In this document: positions 1 through 6,724 of the stretch, piece after piece
Layout of the letters: each line of letters opens with the position of its first letter
How positions within the stretch are numbered: the stretch's first letter is position 1
DNA from: Vulcanimicrobiota bacterium
GTDB lineage: Bacteria > Vulcanimicrobiota > Vulcanimicrobiia > Vulcanimicrobiales > Vulcanimicrobiaceae
Assembly: GCA_030038335.1 (NCBI GenBank)
Contig: JASHPC010000026.1
Location: forward strand, 1 to 7,976
Reading direction: 5' to 3'
Length of the DNA stretch: 7,976 nucleotides
The notes under the pieces: generated by a model
Databases searched by the model: none
What the model was told of the DNA's origin: nothing
Seen by the model: the letters and a program-made list of their open reading frames with translations, nothing else
Position numbers and translations under genes: made by a program

Positions 1-1356
1 GCCTTCCAATCGCTACTCGCGCAGGGAACGTGGCGAAGCGTACTCGAGATCTCAGTGGCGCACGGTGGAGATCGTCTCGTGCGCGTCGACTTCTCAGCCG
101 TCGCCGACGTCTGCGCGTTCACGGGCGCACTTCTCATTCCACAAAGCCGAACGGAAGCCGTGCTGCGCGAGCTCGTCTTGCGAAGCGATTTATGCGAGCT
201 GCGGGCTGGATGTACGGTAACAGCCATCGAGCAGGACGCCGAAAGCGTCACCGTTCACGCCTCTATGAACGGACAAACGCAAGCCCATAGGGCTCGGTAC
301 GCAGTGGGATGCGACGGAGCGCACGGCATCGTTCGCAACGCGCTGGGACTAACGCTGGAAGGCGTGACCTATAGCGCCGCGGCCGTACTCAGCGACGAAG
401 TCGTGCACGGTCCACCCTGGAGTCCGCCTTCCCCGAGATTCTCTCCAGAGCGAAAATCGCTCGCGCTGGGAATCGAGTACGCGCCGAATCACTGGAGAAT
501 CATCGCCCTGATTCCCGAAGCTGCGGGAGAACACGATCTTCTCGACCCGGCCGAACACGCGGCACGCGTCGCGCGCTTGCTCGGAGACGGCACGACGAGC
601 GAAACGATATGGTCGAGCACCTTTCATATCCACCGCCGCCACGCGCAACGCTTCGTCGTTGGGCGCGTCGCGCTGGCCGGTGACGCCGCACATCTCAACA
701 GTCCAGCCGGTGGCCAGGGAATGAACGCGGGAATCCAAGATGCCGGAAATCTCGCGTGGAAGCTCGCGTACGCGCTCGGCGGAAAATGCGACGCGGCGGC
801 GCTTCTCGCCAGCTACGACGTTGAACGGCACGAAATGATCACAGGCGGCGTGGAGCGCTTCACGGACTTTCTCACGCGCTACGGCATCGGCACGATGCGG
901 CGGTTTGGTGCGACGCCCGTGCGCCTGCTCGGGCGCTTCGTGCGTGGACCTGGTATGCAACGCAAAGCGTGCCGCGCAGTGGGCATGCTCGGCGGACGCT
1001 ACACGAAGTCGCCCCTCATCGACACGCGGCACCCCCTTGCGGGCCGCCGTATCGACGACGTAATTCTTGCAAACGGAAAGCGCATCAATGAAGAGCGCGG
1101 CGGTGAGTCCGTGCTCCTTGCAGTCGGCGAGGCTGCGCTCCTCGCTGCGCGTGACGCCTCTACGGGTGACGCCGCGGCACGCATCGTCCACGTCGAGAAG
1201 CCTCCAAAGCATTGGCACCTAAAAGGAAGCGCGGTGATCGTCGTGCGTCCCGACGGCTGCGTCGCTGCCGTCGTCGAGAAACCAACGCGCGAAAGCGTCG
1301 AAAGAGCTTGGCAGCGAGCCTTCGCTTTGTCATCGCAAACTACTCTGTTATCCTGA
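1..1356 (+). CDS. FAD-dependent aromatic-ring monooxygenase (PheA/TfdB/PHBH-like), 5'-truncated by window edge
   Basis: This is the C-terminal ~451 residues of a class A flavoprotein monooxygenase, an enzyme that uses FAD and NAD(P)H to hydroxylate aromatic or polyketide-like substrates. The reading frame is open from base 1 (beginning AFQSLLAQGTW), so the GTG at 55 is probably internal and the true start lies upstream. The N-terminal GxGxxG dinucleotide-binding motif is therefore not visible. Two later family signatures are present: the DG motif (VGCDGAHGIVRNALG, about 304-351) and the FAD ribityl-binding GD motif (RVALAGDAAHLNSPAGGQG, from about 664), followed by MNAGIQDAGNLAWKL. The last ~110 residues resemble the thioredoxin-like C-terminal domain of phenol-hydroxylase relatives, ending in a typical VVRPDGCVAAVV strand. 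Full-length relatives are roughly 500-550 residues, so about 70-100 residues are missing. The gene ends at TGA 1354-1356 and converges on the HNH gene. The substrate cannot be read from the sequence; a role in catabolism or secondary metabolism is equally possible. Confidence 0.9.
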   Translation, partial: AFQSLLAQGTWRSVLEISVAHGGDRLVRVDFSAVADVCAFTGALLIPQSRTEAVLRELVLRSDLCELRAGCTVTAIEQDAESVTVHASMNGQTQAHRARYAVGCDGAHGIVRNALGLTLEGVTYSAAAVLSDEVVHGPPWSPPSPRFSPERKSLALGIEYAPNHWRIIALIPEAAGEHDLLDPAEHAARVARLLGDGTTSETIWSSTFHIHRRHAQRFVVGRVALAGDAAHLNSPAGGQGMNAGIQDAGNLAWKLAYALGGKCDAAALLASYDVERHEMITGGVERFTDFLTRYGIGTMRRFGATPVRLLGRFVRGPGMQRKACRAVGMLGGRYTKSPLIDTRHPLAGRRIDDVILANGKRINEERGGESVLLAVGEAALLAARDASTGDAAARIVHVEKPPKHWHLKGSAVIVVRPDGCVAAVVEKPTRESVERAWQRAFALSSQTTLLS

Positions 1357-1393
1357 GCGTAGCGAGCACGCAGTGCTCGCGGAGTCGAAGGAC
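1351..1393. repeat. Hairpin-containing intergenic element between convergent genes; possible dispersed repeat and/or bidirectional terminator
   Basis: The element begins TCCTGAGCGTAGCGAGCAC and ends GGAGTCGAAGGAC. In its centre is a perfect 8-bp inverted repeat, GCGAGCAC (1362-1369) and GTGCTCGC (1373-1380), around a GCA loop. The outer TCCT (1351-1354) and AGGA (1388-1391) could extend it as an imperfect outer stem. The 'CCTGAGCGTAGCG...AGTCGAAGG' wording resembles short intergenic repeats I know from many environmental bacterial genomes; only one copy occurs in this window, so the repeat status is from memory. It overlaps the stop codon of the monooxygenase and lies 22 bases past the end of the HNH gene. 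There is no T-tract on either side, so a canonical intrinsic terminator is not shown, though the convergent position makes mRNA 3'-end formation or protection plausible. Confidence 0.5.
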
Positions 1394-1415
1394 GAGCGGC
1401 GGCCTAGCCGGAGCG

Positions 1416-1949
1416 TTACGCTTCGATGCGCTCTTCGATTGAAACGTTATACAGGAAGAGGAACTTGCCCCATTCGTCCGGCAGCGTGTTGCGCTTGATC
1501 TGAATCCACGGGATGTACTTCGGCTGCCGGGGTTTGCGGCGAAGCGCGAGGTTCGCTTCCTGCGGCGTCCGATTATTTTTTCGATTGTTGCAGCGCATGC
1601 ACGAGCAGACGAGATTCTCCCACGTTGACGGTCCGCCGCGGCTCTTCGGAACGACGTGGTCGACCGTCATCAAGCGTTCGCCGTGCGACCCGCAATATTG
1701 GCACGTGTAGTCGTCGCGAATGAGCACGTTCTTCTTCGTGAGAGCGACTCGCTGCATGGGACGCTTGATATAATACAGCATGCGGATGATCGACGGCATG
1801 CGCATCTCGAAGCTCGTCGACGCGAGAATGCGTTCGCGATTGTGAACGGCCTCGGCCTTTCCCGCAAAAAGCAGCTTGACGGCACGCTGGAACGACGTGA
1901 CGTTCAGCGCTTCGTAGGTGAAGTTCAGAACGAGAACGTCTCCTTGCAT
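1416..1949 (-). CDS. HNH endonuclease family protein
   Basis: This 177-residue protein has a clear HNH/zinc-ribbon nuclease core. A CxxC pair (C83, C86) is followed by the catalytic MTVDHVVPKSRGG segment (D97, H98), then W110-E111-N112-L113, and a second knuckle C117xxC120 with N121 and K124. The N-terminal ~65 residues (VLVLNFTYEALNV...AVKLLFAGKAEAV) are the conserved lead-in of the standalone HNH family common in Cyanobacteria, Deinococcus, Chloroflexi and Actinobacteria. The length is normal and all metal and catalytic residues are present, so it should be an active nuclease. The cellular role of this family is not established. There is no methyltransferase, intron or prophage next to it, so a restriction or homing role is not supported here. 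The ATG at 1949 lies 8 bases after the stop of the upstream DUF1844-like gene, with GAGG and GGGGG purine runs just before it, which points to co-transcription as the last gene of the minus-strand run. Confidence 0.9.
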   Translation of the reverse strand: MQGDVLVLNFTYEALNVTSFQRAVKLLFAGKAEAVHNRERILASTSFEMRMPSIIRMLYYIKRPMQRVALTKKNVLIRDDYTCQYCGSHGERLMTVDHVVPKSRGGPSTWENLVCSCMRCNNRKNNRTPQEANLALRRKPRQPKYIPWIQIKRNTLPDEWGKFLFLYNVSIEERIEA

Positions 1950-1957
1950 CGCCCCCG

Positions 1958-2236
1958 TTACCTCGACTCGCGCTTTCTGACGTACGCAAGTCGCGTTTCC
2001 GTCAAAAGCTGCGTGATGGCGAGCCGTTCGTCTGCCGAAAGCCGTTCCTTCACCCGCTCGAATGCCGCCGACGCGATGTCGATCGCAACTCCGGCGGAGT
2101 CGAGATCGTTCGCATCGGCATATGCAAGCGCGGTCAACGAGAGCGACCCGACGATCTCGGTCGCGATTGCGGTTACTGGAGGTACCTGCCCGTCAATAGC
2201 GGCCGCTTCTGCGTCCGGGGCTGCTTGCGAACTCAT
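1958..2236 (-). CDS. DUF1844-like small protein
   Basis: This is a 92-residue, acidic, Ala-rich, mostly helical protein without a signal peptide or obvious membrane segment. After a short disordered lead (~20 residues) comes PPVTAIATEIVGSLSLTALAYA. The C-terminal half reads AGVAIDIASAAFERVKERLS, then ADERLAITQLLTETRLAYVRK. This matches by eye the layout of DUF1844 proteins: a first helix with the SLxxxAL pattern, an Ala-Ile-Asp-Ile helix, a 'T/S-x-E-E' turn, then a final helix ending LRxxYV. DUF1844 has no known biochemical function. The gene sits between pdxT (11-base gap upstream) and the HNH gene (8-base gap downstream), so it is probably co-transcribed. The ribosome-binding site before the ATG at 2236 is weak (only GGCGG), so translation may depend on coupling to pdxT. 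The family call is from pattern memory and needs a profile search. Confidence 0.6.
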   Translation of the reverse strand: MSSQAAPDAEAAAIDGQVPPVTAIATEIVGSLSLTALAYADANDLDSAGVAIDIASAAFERVKERLSADERLAITQLLTETRLAYVRKRESR

Positions 2237-2247
2237 CCGCCGACATC

Positions 2248-2877
2248 TTATGCGGCGCTAGAGCGCTTCCCTATGGTGCGCTGCGTCGTTCGCGCGGCAT
2301 CGACCATTGCGAGAAAATACGCGTGGACGCGTTCGTCGCCCGAAAGCTCCGGATGAAACGACGTGCCCAGCACGTTTCCTTCGCGCACCATGACGCCGTG
2401 CCCGTCGCGCGACGCAAGCAACTCGACGCCGGGGCCGACGCGCTCGATCCAAGGAGCGCGGATGAAGATCGCCGGAAACCGCTGCCCCCCGAGCACCGGC
2501 ACGTTGAGATCGACTTCTGCCGACTCGTTTTGACGGCCAAATGCGTTGCGGCGAACGATGACGTCGAGCACACCGAGCGTCGGCTGCTGCAGGCCCTCGA
2601 CGCCGCGCGACGCGACGATCATTCCCATGCACGTTCCCCATAGCGGCATGCCTTCGCGAACGCGTTCCACGATCGGCTCGTCCATACCGAAACGCCGCAA
2701 CAGCTTCATCACCGTCGTCGATTCGCCGCCGGGTATGACGAGGCCATCGAGTCCCTCCAGTTGCTCGCGCGTCTTCACCGCGCGCGCTTGTGCGCCTGCG
2801 CGGCGCAACGCAGCGAGATGCTCGACGACGTCGCCCTGAAGTGCGAGGACGCCAATGGCCGATGCGCCGTCTGACAT
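2248..2877 (-). CDS. pdxT: Pyridoxal 5'-phosphate synthase glutaminase subunit PdxT
   Basis: PdxT is the class I glutamine amidotransferase of the PLP synthase complex. It hydrolyses glutamine and channels ammonia to PdxS, in the cytoplasm. The 209 residues are slightly longer than the usual ~190-200 because of a ~15-residue C-terminal tail (TTQRTIGKRSSAA). The N-terminus IGVLALQGDVVEHLAAL and the IPGGESTT loop (residues 48-55) are typical. The catalytic triad is complete: nucleophile C83 in WGTCMGM, with H175 and E177 in SFHPEL. The RRNAFGRQNES segment (from about residue 109) is the PdxT-specific signature. The start is fixed by context: its ATG shares the A of the pdxS stop codon (TAATG), with a GAGGGA ribosome site inside the pdxS end, so the two subunits are likely made by coupled translation at matched levels. 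This is a confident call. Confidence 0.98.
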   Translation of the reverse strand: MSDGASAIGVLALQGDVVEHLAALRRAGAQARAVKTREQLEGLDGLVIPGGESTTVMKLLRRFGMDEPIVERVREGMPLWGTCMGMIVASRGVEGLQQPTLGVLDVIVRRNAFGRQNESAEVDLNVPVLGGQRFPAIFIRAPWIERVGPGVELLASRDGHGVMVREGNVLGTSFHPELSGDERVHAYFLAMVDAARTTQRTIGKRSSAA

Positions 2878-3767
2878 TAGTTCCCTCGAGACGAGAGCAT
2901 CTCCGAATCCGCGAGCTTGCGCACGTCCAGCCCCGGCATCGCTTCGGAGATGCCGAGCGAACGGCTCGCATCGGCGACGACCTTCGGATCGTCGTAGTGC
3001 GTCGTCGCGTCGACGATCGCTTTCGCAAATCGCTTCGGATCGTTTGACTTGAAGATGCCGCTGCCGACGAAGATGCCTTCCGCGCCGAGTTGCATCATGA
3101 GAGCAGCGTCTGCCGGTGTCGAAACGCCTCCGGCACAGAAAAGCACGACGGGAAGCTTGCCGTCCCGCGCGACGGCCGTCACGAGCTCCAGAGGTGCGCC
3201 GAGGTCTCTCGCGCGCGCGACGAGCTCTTCCTTCGGCGCGATGGTCAGCTCGCGGATGGCGTCGCCGATCGCGCGCATGTGACGCACGGCTTCGACGATG
3301 TTGCCGCTTCCAGCCTCGCCCTTACTGCGAATCATCGCCGCGCCTTCTGCGATTCGGCGCAATGCTTCGCCAAGGTCGCGCGCGCCGCAGACGAATGGCG
3401 TCGTGAACGCACGTTTTTCGATATGGTACTTGTCGTCGGCCGGCGTCAGCACTTCGGACTCGTCGATGTAATCGACGCCGATCGACTGGAGAACTTGCGC
3501 TTCCGCGAAGTGACCGATGCGAACCTTTGCCATGACGGGAATCGTCACGGCGTCTATGATCGATTGAATCAACTCGAGCGAGCTCATCCGGGCGACACCG
3601 CCGGCGGCACGGATGTCGGCGGGGATGCGCTCGAGCGCCATGACGGAGACCGCCCCGGCCTCCTGTGCGATGACGGCGTGCTCGGGCGTGACGACGTCCA
3701 TGATAACGCCGCCCTTGAGCATCTGCGCGAGGCCTCGCTTGACAGTGTCGGTTCCGGTCTGTTCCAT
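2877..3767 (-). CDS. pdxS: Pyridoxal 5'-phosphate synthase lyase subunit PdxS
   Basis: PdxS is the (beta/alpha)8 synthase subunit of DXP-independent vitamin B6 synthesis. It combines ribose 5-phosphate, glyceraldehyde 3-phosphate and ammonia (from PdxT) into pyridoxal 5'-phosphate. The 296-residue length matches the family (about 290-300). Key residues are in place: D24 in GGVIMDV, K81 in VMAKVRIGHFAEA, the lysine that binds ribose 5-phosphate, and K149 in MIRSKGEAGSGN, the second catalytic lysine. The phosphate-binding glycines appear in the CAGGVSTPADAALMMQLGA and GIFVGSGIF segments. AAGGVARM near residue 54-61 is also characteristic. The ATG at 3767 has a strong AAGGAG ribosome site 3 bases upstream. 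The gene follows the proline-rich gene by 15 bases and overlaps pdxT by one base, forming a classic pdxST pair inside a longer operon. Its presence implies that the organism makes B6 by the R5P route rather than via PdxA/PdxJ. Confidence 0.98.
   Translation of the reverse strand: MEQTGTDTVKRGLAQMLKGGVIMDVVTPEHAVIAQEAGAVSVMALERIPADIRAAGGVARMSSLELIQSIIDAVTIPVMAKVRIGHFAEAQVLQSIGVDYIDESEVLTPADDKYHIEKRAFTTPFVCGARDLGEALRRIAEGAAMIRSKGEAGSGNIVEAVRHMRAIGDAIRELTIAPKEELVARARDLGAPLELVTAVARDGKLPVVLFCAGGVSTPADAALMMQLGAEGIFVGSGIFKSNDPKRFAKAIVDATTHYDDPKVVADASRSLGISEAMPGLDVRKLADSEMLSSRGN
2882..2887 (-). promoter_or_regulatory. Ribosome-binding site of pdxT
   Basis: GAGGGA on the minus strand lies within the last codons of pdxS, four to five bases before the pdxT ATG. 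It supports the TAATG junction as the real start of PdxT and translational coupling of the two PLP synthase subunits. Confidence 0.7.
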
Positions 3768-3770
3768 ACG

Positions 3771-3776
3771 CTCCTT
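3771..3776 (-). promoter_or_regulatory. Ribosome-binding site of pdxS
   Basis: AAGGAG on the minus strand, three bases before the ATG of pdxS, is the best Shine-Dalgarno sequence in the window. It sits just after the in-frame tandem stops TGA TAG (3780-3785) that end the proline-rich gene, so pdxS can be initiated independently. Confidence 0.7.
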
Positions 3777-3782
3777 ATCCTA

Positions 3783-4223
3783 TCAGGACGGCGGAGAGGT
3801 TGCACCCGGCGAAGGCGCAACGCCCTTCGGCGTCTCGCTGGGGCTCGGCGCCATCGTCGGAAATGGGCTTCGATCCCAAATTGGGATGTTCGGATTTGGC
3901 GTGGGCCCCTTCGGCGTCGGCGTCGGCGTAGGCGGTGGAGGACTGGTCGGCAAGGGCACCGGCGGTACGCGTGGATCGGGAAAGCCTGGGTCCGGCGCTC
4001 CCGTCAGGGTCTGCGTCCGCTGCCAGTTCGGACCGTACGAGGTCGTGGTGCTTTCGCCGGGCGGCTCGGGCGTGATAAGAGCGGTCGGCAATGCTGCGGG
4101 ATTCAGGTCGGTCGACTGGCCGAGCAAACGATACCCCATGTGCTGCCCGAGGACGATTGCGACGAGCAGCACGACGGTGCCGATGGCTAAGACGACGGTG
4201 GCAAAACGATTCGATGGGTCCAT
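3783..4223 (-). CDS. Membrane-anchored proline-rich protein of unknown function
   Basis: I do not recognise this 146-residue protein. Its short N-terminus MDPSNRF is followed by one strongly hydrophobic segment (residues 8-26, ATVVLAIGTVVLLVAIVLG). There is no lipobox cysteine and no Ala-x-Ala cleavage site right after it, so it reads as a single-pass membrane anchor. The remaining ~118 residues are low complexity, rich in Pro, Thr and Ser, with a run of PTPTPTP type near residues 90-110 and further PSP/PTM elements to the end. Such a tail is probably extended and lies outside the membrane, perhaps crossing the cell wall or periplasm; this is an inference. The DNA shows a matching GGCGTC hexamer repeat. 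Gaps to the neighbours are 24 bases (glycosidase-like gene) and 15 bases (pdxS), so it is likely co-transcribed. The long glycine-rich frame on the opposite strand is its antisense shadow. That this is a real gene is supported by its position, start and TM segment, not by homology. Confidence 0.7.
   Translation of the reverse strand: MDPSNRFATVVLAIGTVVLLVAIVLGQHMGYRLLGQSTDLNPAALPTALITPEPPGESTTTSYGPNWQRTQTLTGAPDPGFPDPRVPPVPLPTSPPPPTPTPTPKGPTPNPNIPIWDRSPFPTMAPSPSETPKGVAPSPGATSPPS
3913..3936. repeat. Short GGCGTC hexamer repeat within the proline-rich gene
   Basis: GGCGTC is repeated as GGCGTC, GGCGTC, GGCGTA, GGCGGT. On the coding (minus) strand it encodes the Pro-Thr dipeptides of the PTPTPTP run. 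It preserves frame if copies are gained or lost, so tail length could vary between strains. Confidence 0.6.
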
Positions 4224-4247
4224 GAGTCGGGAGACTGCCTTTCGCCG

Positions 4248-6722
4248 TTACGGCGAGACGCTTCTTCTCAAGAAGCGCGACAGTCCGGGACGCACGACGT
4301 CGAGTCGCGCCGCCCGCGCCCGACGTTCGGTCGGCGTTCCCATGAAATGCACTTCTCCGAGCTCTCCTGCGTCGAGATCGACGCGTGCGACGTGCCCGCG
4401 AAACTCCACCGAAACGTCGCGCGCGCGATCGTTGAGGTTACAGAGAAAGATGCGCGCCGCGCCGTTGGGATCTTCGAATGCGATGGCGCCAACTTCCACC
4501 GGCGAGGTCGTCACCTCGTCGCTCACGTCGCGGCCCGCGTGAATGCACGTAAACGGCTCCTCGGCGGAGAGTTCGGCCATGTCTCCGTAGATGACGTCGC
4601 TTCTCAAATCGATGACGTACGTGCATCTCCTTCCTCCCCAATGCACGCGCGCAGCAGCGATCCATTGCCAACCCTTTGGACGTAGCGGAACTAGATGCGG
4701 GCGTCCGCTCGTCCGGTATCCGTCCAAACCGCCGATCGTTTCGGCGACGGCCCAAAGATATTTTGCGCCCGTCCACGGCGAGAGGTACATGCCGCGATTG
4801 CTCAGGGAGCCGCCGTCAAACCACTCCGCGAACTCACCCGGAACCGTGTTGCGAGGATTTCCCGCCTCCATCGCTTCGTAGATCGAGCTCAAGTATTGCA
4901 CGGCTTCGTCGTACGCGCCGTGCCGCGCCAGCGCGACGACGAACCAGAGCGTGAGATCGGGCCAAACGCCGCCGAGCAGACCATATCCGTAGGAAGGGAA
5001 GTACCATGAATCGGCCGTCGAGATCGTCCGCAACCCGATCGGCGTCACGAAGTCCGCTTCTTGAAGGCGCGCGAGAATCGCGCGGCGCTGCTCTTCGTTT
5101 CCAACCCCGAAGAGCACGGGGAAGACTTCGTCTGCCGTAAAGTTGTCCTGATAGTTGCGATCCTGATCGTAGTTGAGCACCCACGCCCGCGTGTCTTCGT
5201 TGTAGAGCTGATCGGTCATCGCGGTTCGCAACGCTTGCGCTTCGCGGTCGTACCTCTCCCAGTGCTCCTGGTCGTCGACGACCGCGCAGAGCATCGCCGC
5301 TGCTTCGAGCGCAAAGACCGCCTCCGCGTTGATCTCGGTTACCGCACCGTCGAGCGTGTAGTACGGAATGATGTTGCGCCACGAAGATATCCCGTACATG
5401 TCGACGCCTTGCGCCTTGCAGAAGACGAGCCCGTACGCGTCGCGCTGTGAGAGAAGGTAGTCCGCCGTGCGCACGACGAGATCGTGCCGTTCGCGCACCC
5501 ACGCGTCGTCGAGCGTGGCGTTATAGTGGTGAAGCATCGCGATGAGATGCAACGGCGTGTCGTCGTTGATGTTGAGGTCGTAGGACGTCCGGAAGCCGGT
5601 GACGCCGCGCACGTACTCTATCATCAAGCCGCTCTCGTCCGCAAAGCGGTTGAAGACATCGAGCGCGTCGCGGCTGAACTGTGGCCAGAAATAATCGTAG
5701 CCGTGCACGAACCACGACGTGTCGCGCGACACGAGAATGTCTGACGGCGGCGAGTTCGTCGAGCCCCAGCCCTGCGGATACTCCTTGACGATGTGCAGCA
5801 TGTTCGCTTTCGCCCAGACGACGCCACGGCTGATGAATGGCGAAGGCGTCATGAAGCGCGCGTCTGCCAAAGACTCCGCAAAGTAGCGCTGCGTGTCGTG
5901 CAGGGCGCGCGGGTCGTGAAGGAGCGCGTCGAGCACGGGGCGGCTCTTTGCGGTGCCTTCGCCGTGATAGACGACCGCGAGGCGCAACGACTCCCGCGCG
6001 CCCGGCGCGACGCCGACACGGTACTCGAACGCACCGAAGATGCGGCGGCTCACGAGCTCGGCCTCCTCGGGCGTGACGGCGCCGAGTTCGTTGCTTTGGA
6101 TTTCGGGAACGAGCGCACCGCGGCGCATGTGCTCGAGCAACACCTGCTCGCGCAGCGAAAGGTTGACGGCAACGGGATCGCGCGAACCGCCCCACCAGCG
6201 CTCGCCGCCAGTCTCTAGATTGCGCGAACAGACGACGCTCCCGTCGACGTGCGCGTGCACCTCGTGCTCCGGTTCGCCGTAAAAGCGCTGGCCCACGAGC
6301 AGCGCCCATGGAAAGATCGAAACTTCGATCGGCGTCGCTCCAGGATTGTAGAGCGTCACGTCGACGGCAAAGGCGACCGCGCGATCGAACGCTGCACCGT
6401 GCGGAACGTAGAACGCCTCAGTGACGTGCAATCTGTTTTCGAGCGTGAACTCAGAGAGCTGCGCGTACGGAAGAAAGGTGAACTCGCGCATTATCTGATG
6501 CGGGAAGAGCGTTTGGCGTCCGTCGCGCAGGCGATAGGCGATCTGGTGCGTTCCGAAGATAATTCTGTCGGTATCTGCATCCCAGAGCCCGCGAATGCCG
6601 CCCTTCGCCGTCGACTGCGCGTACGATTTGTAGTTGCCCAACAGCAGCCCGTACGGCGTCTGATCCTCGGAAAGAACGTACGCGCAGTACTCATTGTGCT
6701 GCGCGTCGTAGCTCGGGCCCAT
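4248..6722 (-). CDS. Glycogen-debranching-like / (alpha/alpha)6-barrel glycoside hydrolase family protein
   Basis: This large cytoplasmic protein (no signal peptide) has the architecture of amylo-alpha-1,6-glucosidase and GH15/GH63-like enzymes. Residues are numbered from the ATG at 6722 (824 aa). Residues ~1-290 look like a beta-sandwich domain (GLLLGNYKSYAQ, VDVTLYNPGATPIEVSIFPW). Residues ~295-670 look like an (alpha/alpha)6 catalytic barrel: SRDTSWFVHGYDYFWPQFSR (from ~332), INDDTPLHLIAM (~385-396), DGAVTEINAEAVFAL (~458), GGVWPDLTLWF (~584-594) and VPGEFAEWFDG (~627-637). A C-terminal beta domain follows. Candidate acidic residues are the Asp of SRDTSW or YDYFW and the Glu pair of GEFAEW; these are guesses from family pattern. 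A GTG at 6761 would add 13 residues, but these are the antisense of the conserved PAKINL start of ispE, so I prefer 6722. No glycogen or trehalose gene is nearby, so the sugar substrate is unknown. It is the first gene of the minus-strand run. Confidence 0.8.
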   Translation of the reverse strand: MGPSYDAQHNEYCAYVLSEDQTPYGLLLGNYKSYAQSTAKGGIRGLWDADTDRIIFGTHQIAYRLRDGRQTLFPHQIMREFTFLPYAQLSEFTLENRLHVTEAFYVPHGAAFDRAVAFAVDVTLYNPGATPIEVSIFPWALLVGQRFYGEPEHEVHAHVDGSVVCSRNLETGGERWWGGSRDPVAVNLSLREQVLLEHMRRGALVPEIQSNELGAVTPEEAELVSRRIFGAFEYRVGVAPGARESLRLAVVYHGEGTAKSRPVLDALLHDPRALHDTQRYFAESLADARFMTPSPFISRGVVWAKANMLHIVKEYPQGWGSTNSPPSDILVSRDTSWFVHGYDYFWPQFSRDALDVFNRFADESGLMIEYVRGVTGFRTSYDLNINDDTPLHLIAMLHHYNATLDDAWVRERHDLVVRTADYLLSQRDAYGLVFCKAQGVDMYGISSWRNIIPYYTLDGAVTEINAEAVFALEAAAMLCAVVDDQEHWERYDREAQALRTAMTDQLYNEDTRAWVLNYDQDRNYQDNFTADEVFPVLFGVGNEEQRRAILARLQEADFVTPIGLRTISTADSWYFPSYGYGLLGGVWPDLTLWFVVALARHGAYDEAVQYLSSIYEAMEAGNPRNTVPGEFAEWFDGGSLSNRGMYLSPWTGAKYLWAVAETIGGLDGYRTSGRPHLVPLRPKGWQWIAAARVHWGGRRCTYVIDLRSDVIYGDMAELSAEEPFTCIHAGRDVSDEVTTSPVEVGAIAFEDPNGAARIFLCNLNDRARDVSVEFRGHVARVDLDAGELGEVHFMGTPTERRARAARLDVVRPGLSRFLRRSVSP

Positions 6723-6724
6723 GG
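6719..6724. other. CCATGG palindrome containing the start codons of two divergent genes
   Basis: On the plus strand ATG 6721-6723 begins ispE. On the minus strand the ATG read from 6722 to 6720 begins the glycosidase-like gene. The plus-strand ispE frame has a TAG at 6709-6711 and only three sense codons before the ATG, so ispE cannot start upstream. Neither side has a clear Shine-Dalgarno sequence (GGGTGG on the minus side is close and weak). Confidence 0.75.

Noticed and set aside
30..290. Arg-rich 86-residue plus-strand frame at the left edge
   Set aside because: It is a shifted frame within the monooxygenase coding region, with composition typical of a high-GC shadow frame.
349..1218. 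289-residue minus-strand open frame
   Set aside because: It is antisense to the monooxygenase, whose FAD motifs are unmistakable; the frame is Arg/Ala-rich and shows no motif.
2239..2260. Possible riboswitch or attenuator in the minus-strand gaps of the pdxST run
   Set aside because: All gaps are 24 bases or shorter, too small for a riboswitch; nothing structured is visible beyond the short hairpin already noted.
4241..4257. Small inverted repeat TCGCCG-TTA-CGGCGA around the stop codon of the glycosidase-like gene, considered as a terminator
   Set aside because: The stem is only six perfect pairs, there is no T-tract, and the next gene starts 24 bases later on the same strand. It may be chance in GC-rich DNA.
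3090..4542. Long plus-strand open frames (366 aa at 3090-4190 and 309 aa at 3613-4542), the second glycine-rich
   Set aside because: They lie antisense to pdxS, the Pro-rich gene and the glycosidase-like gene. Their composition (Arg-rich, or Gly-Val repeats mirroring Pro-Thr codons) is what high-GC antisense frames give, and pdxS is certain on the other strand.
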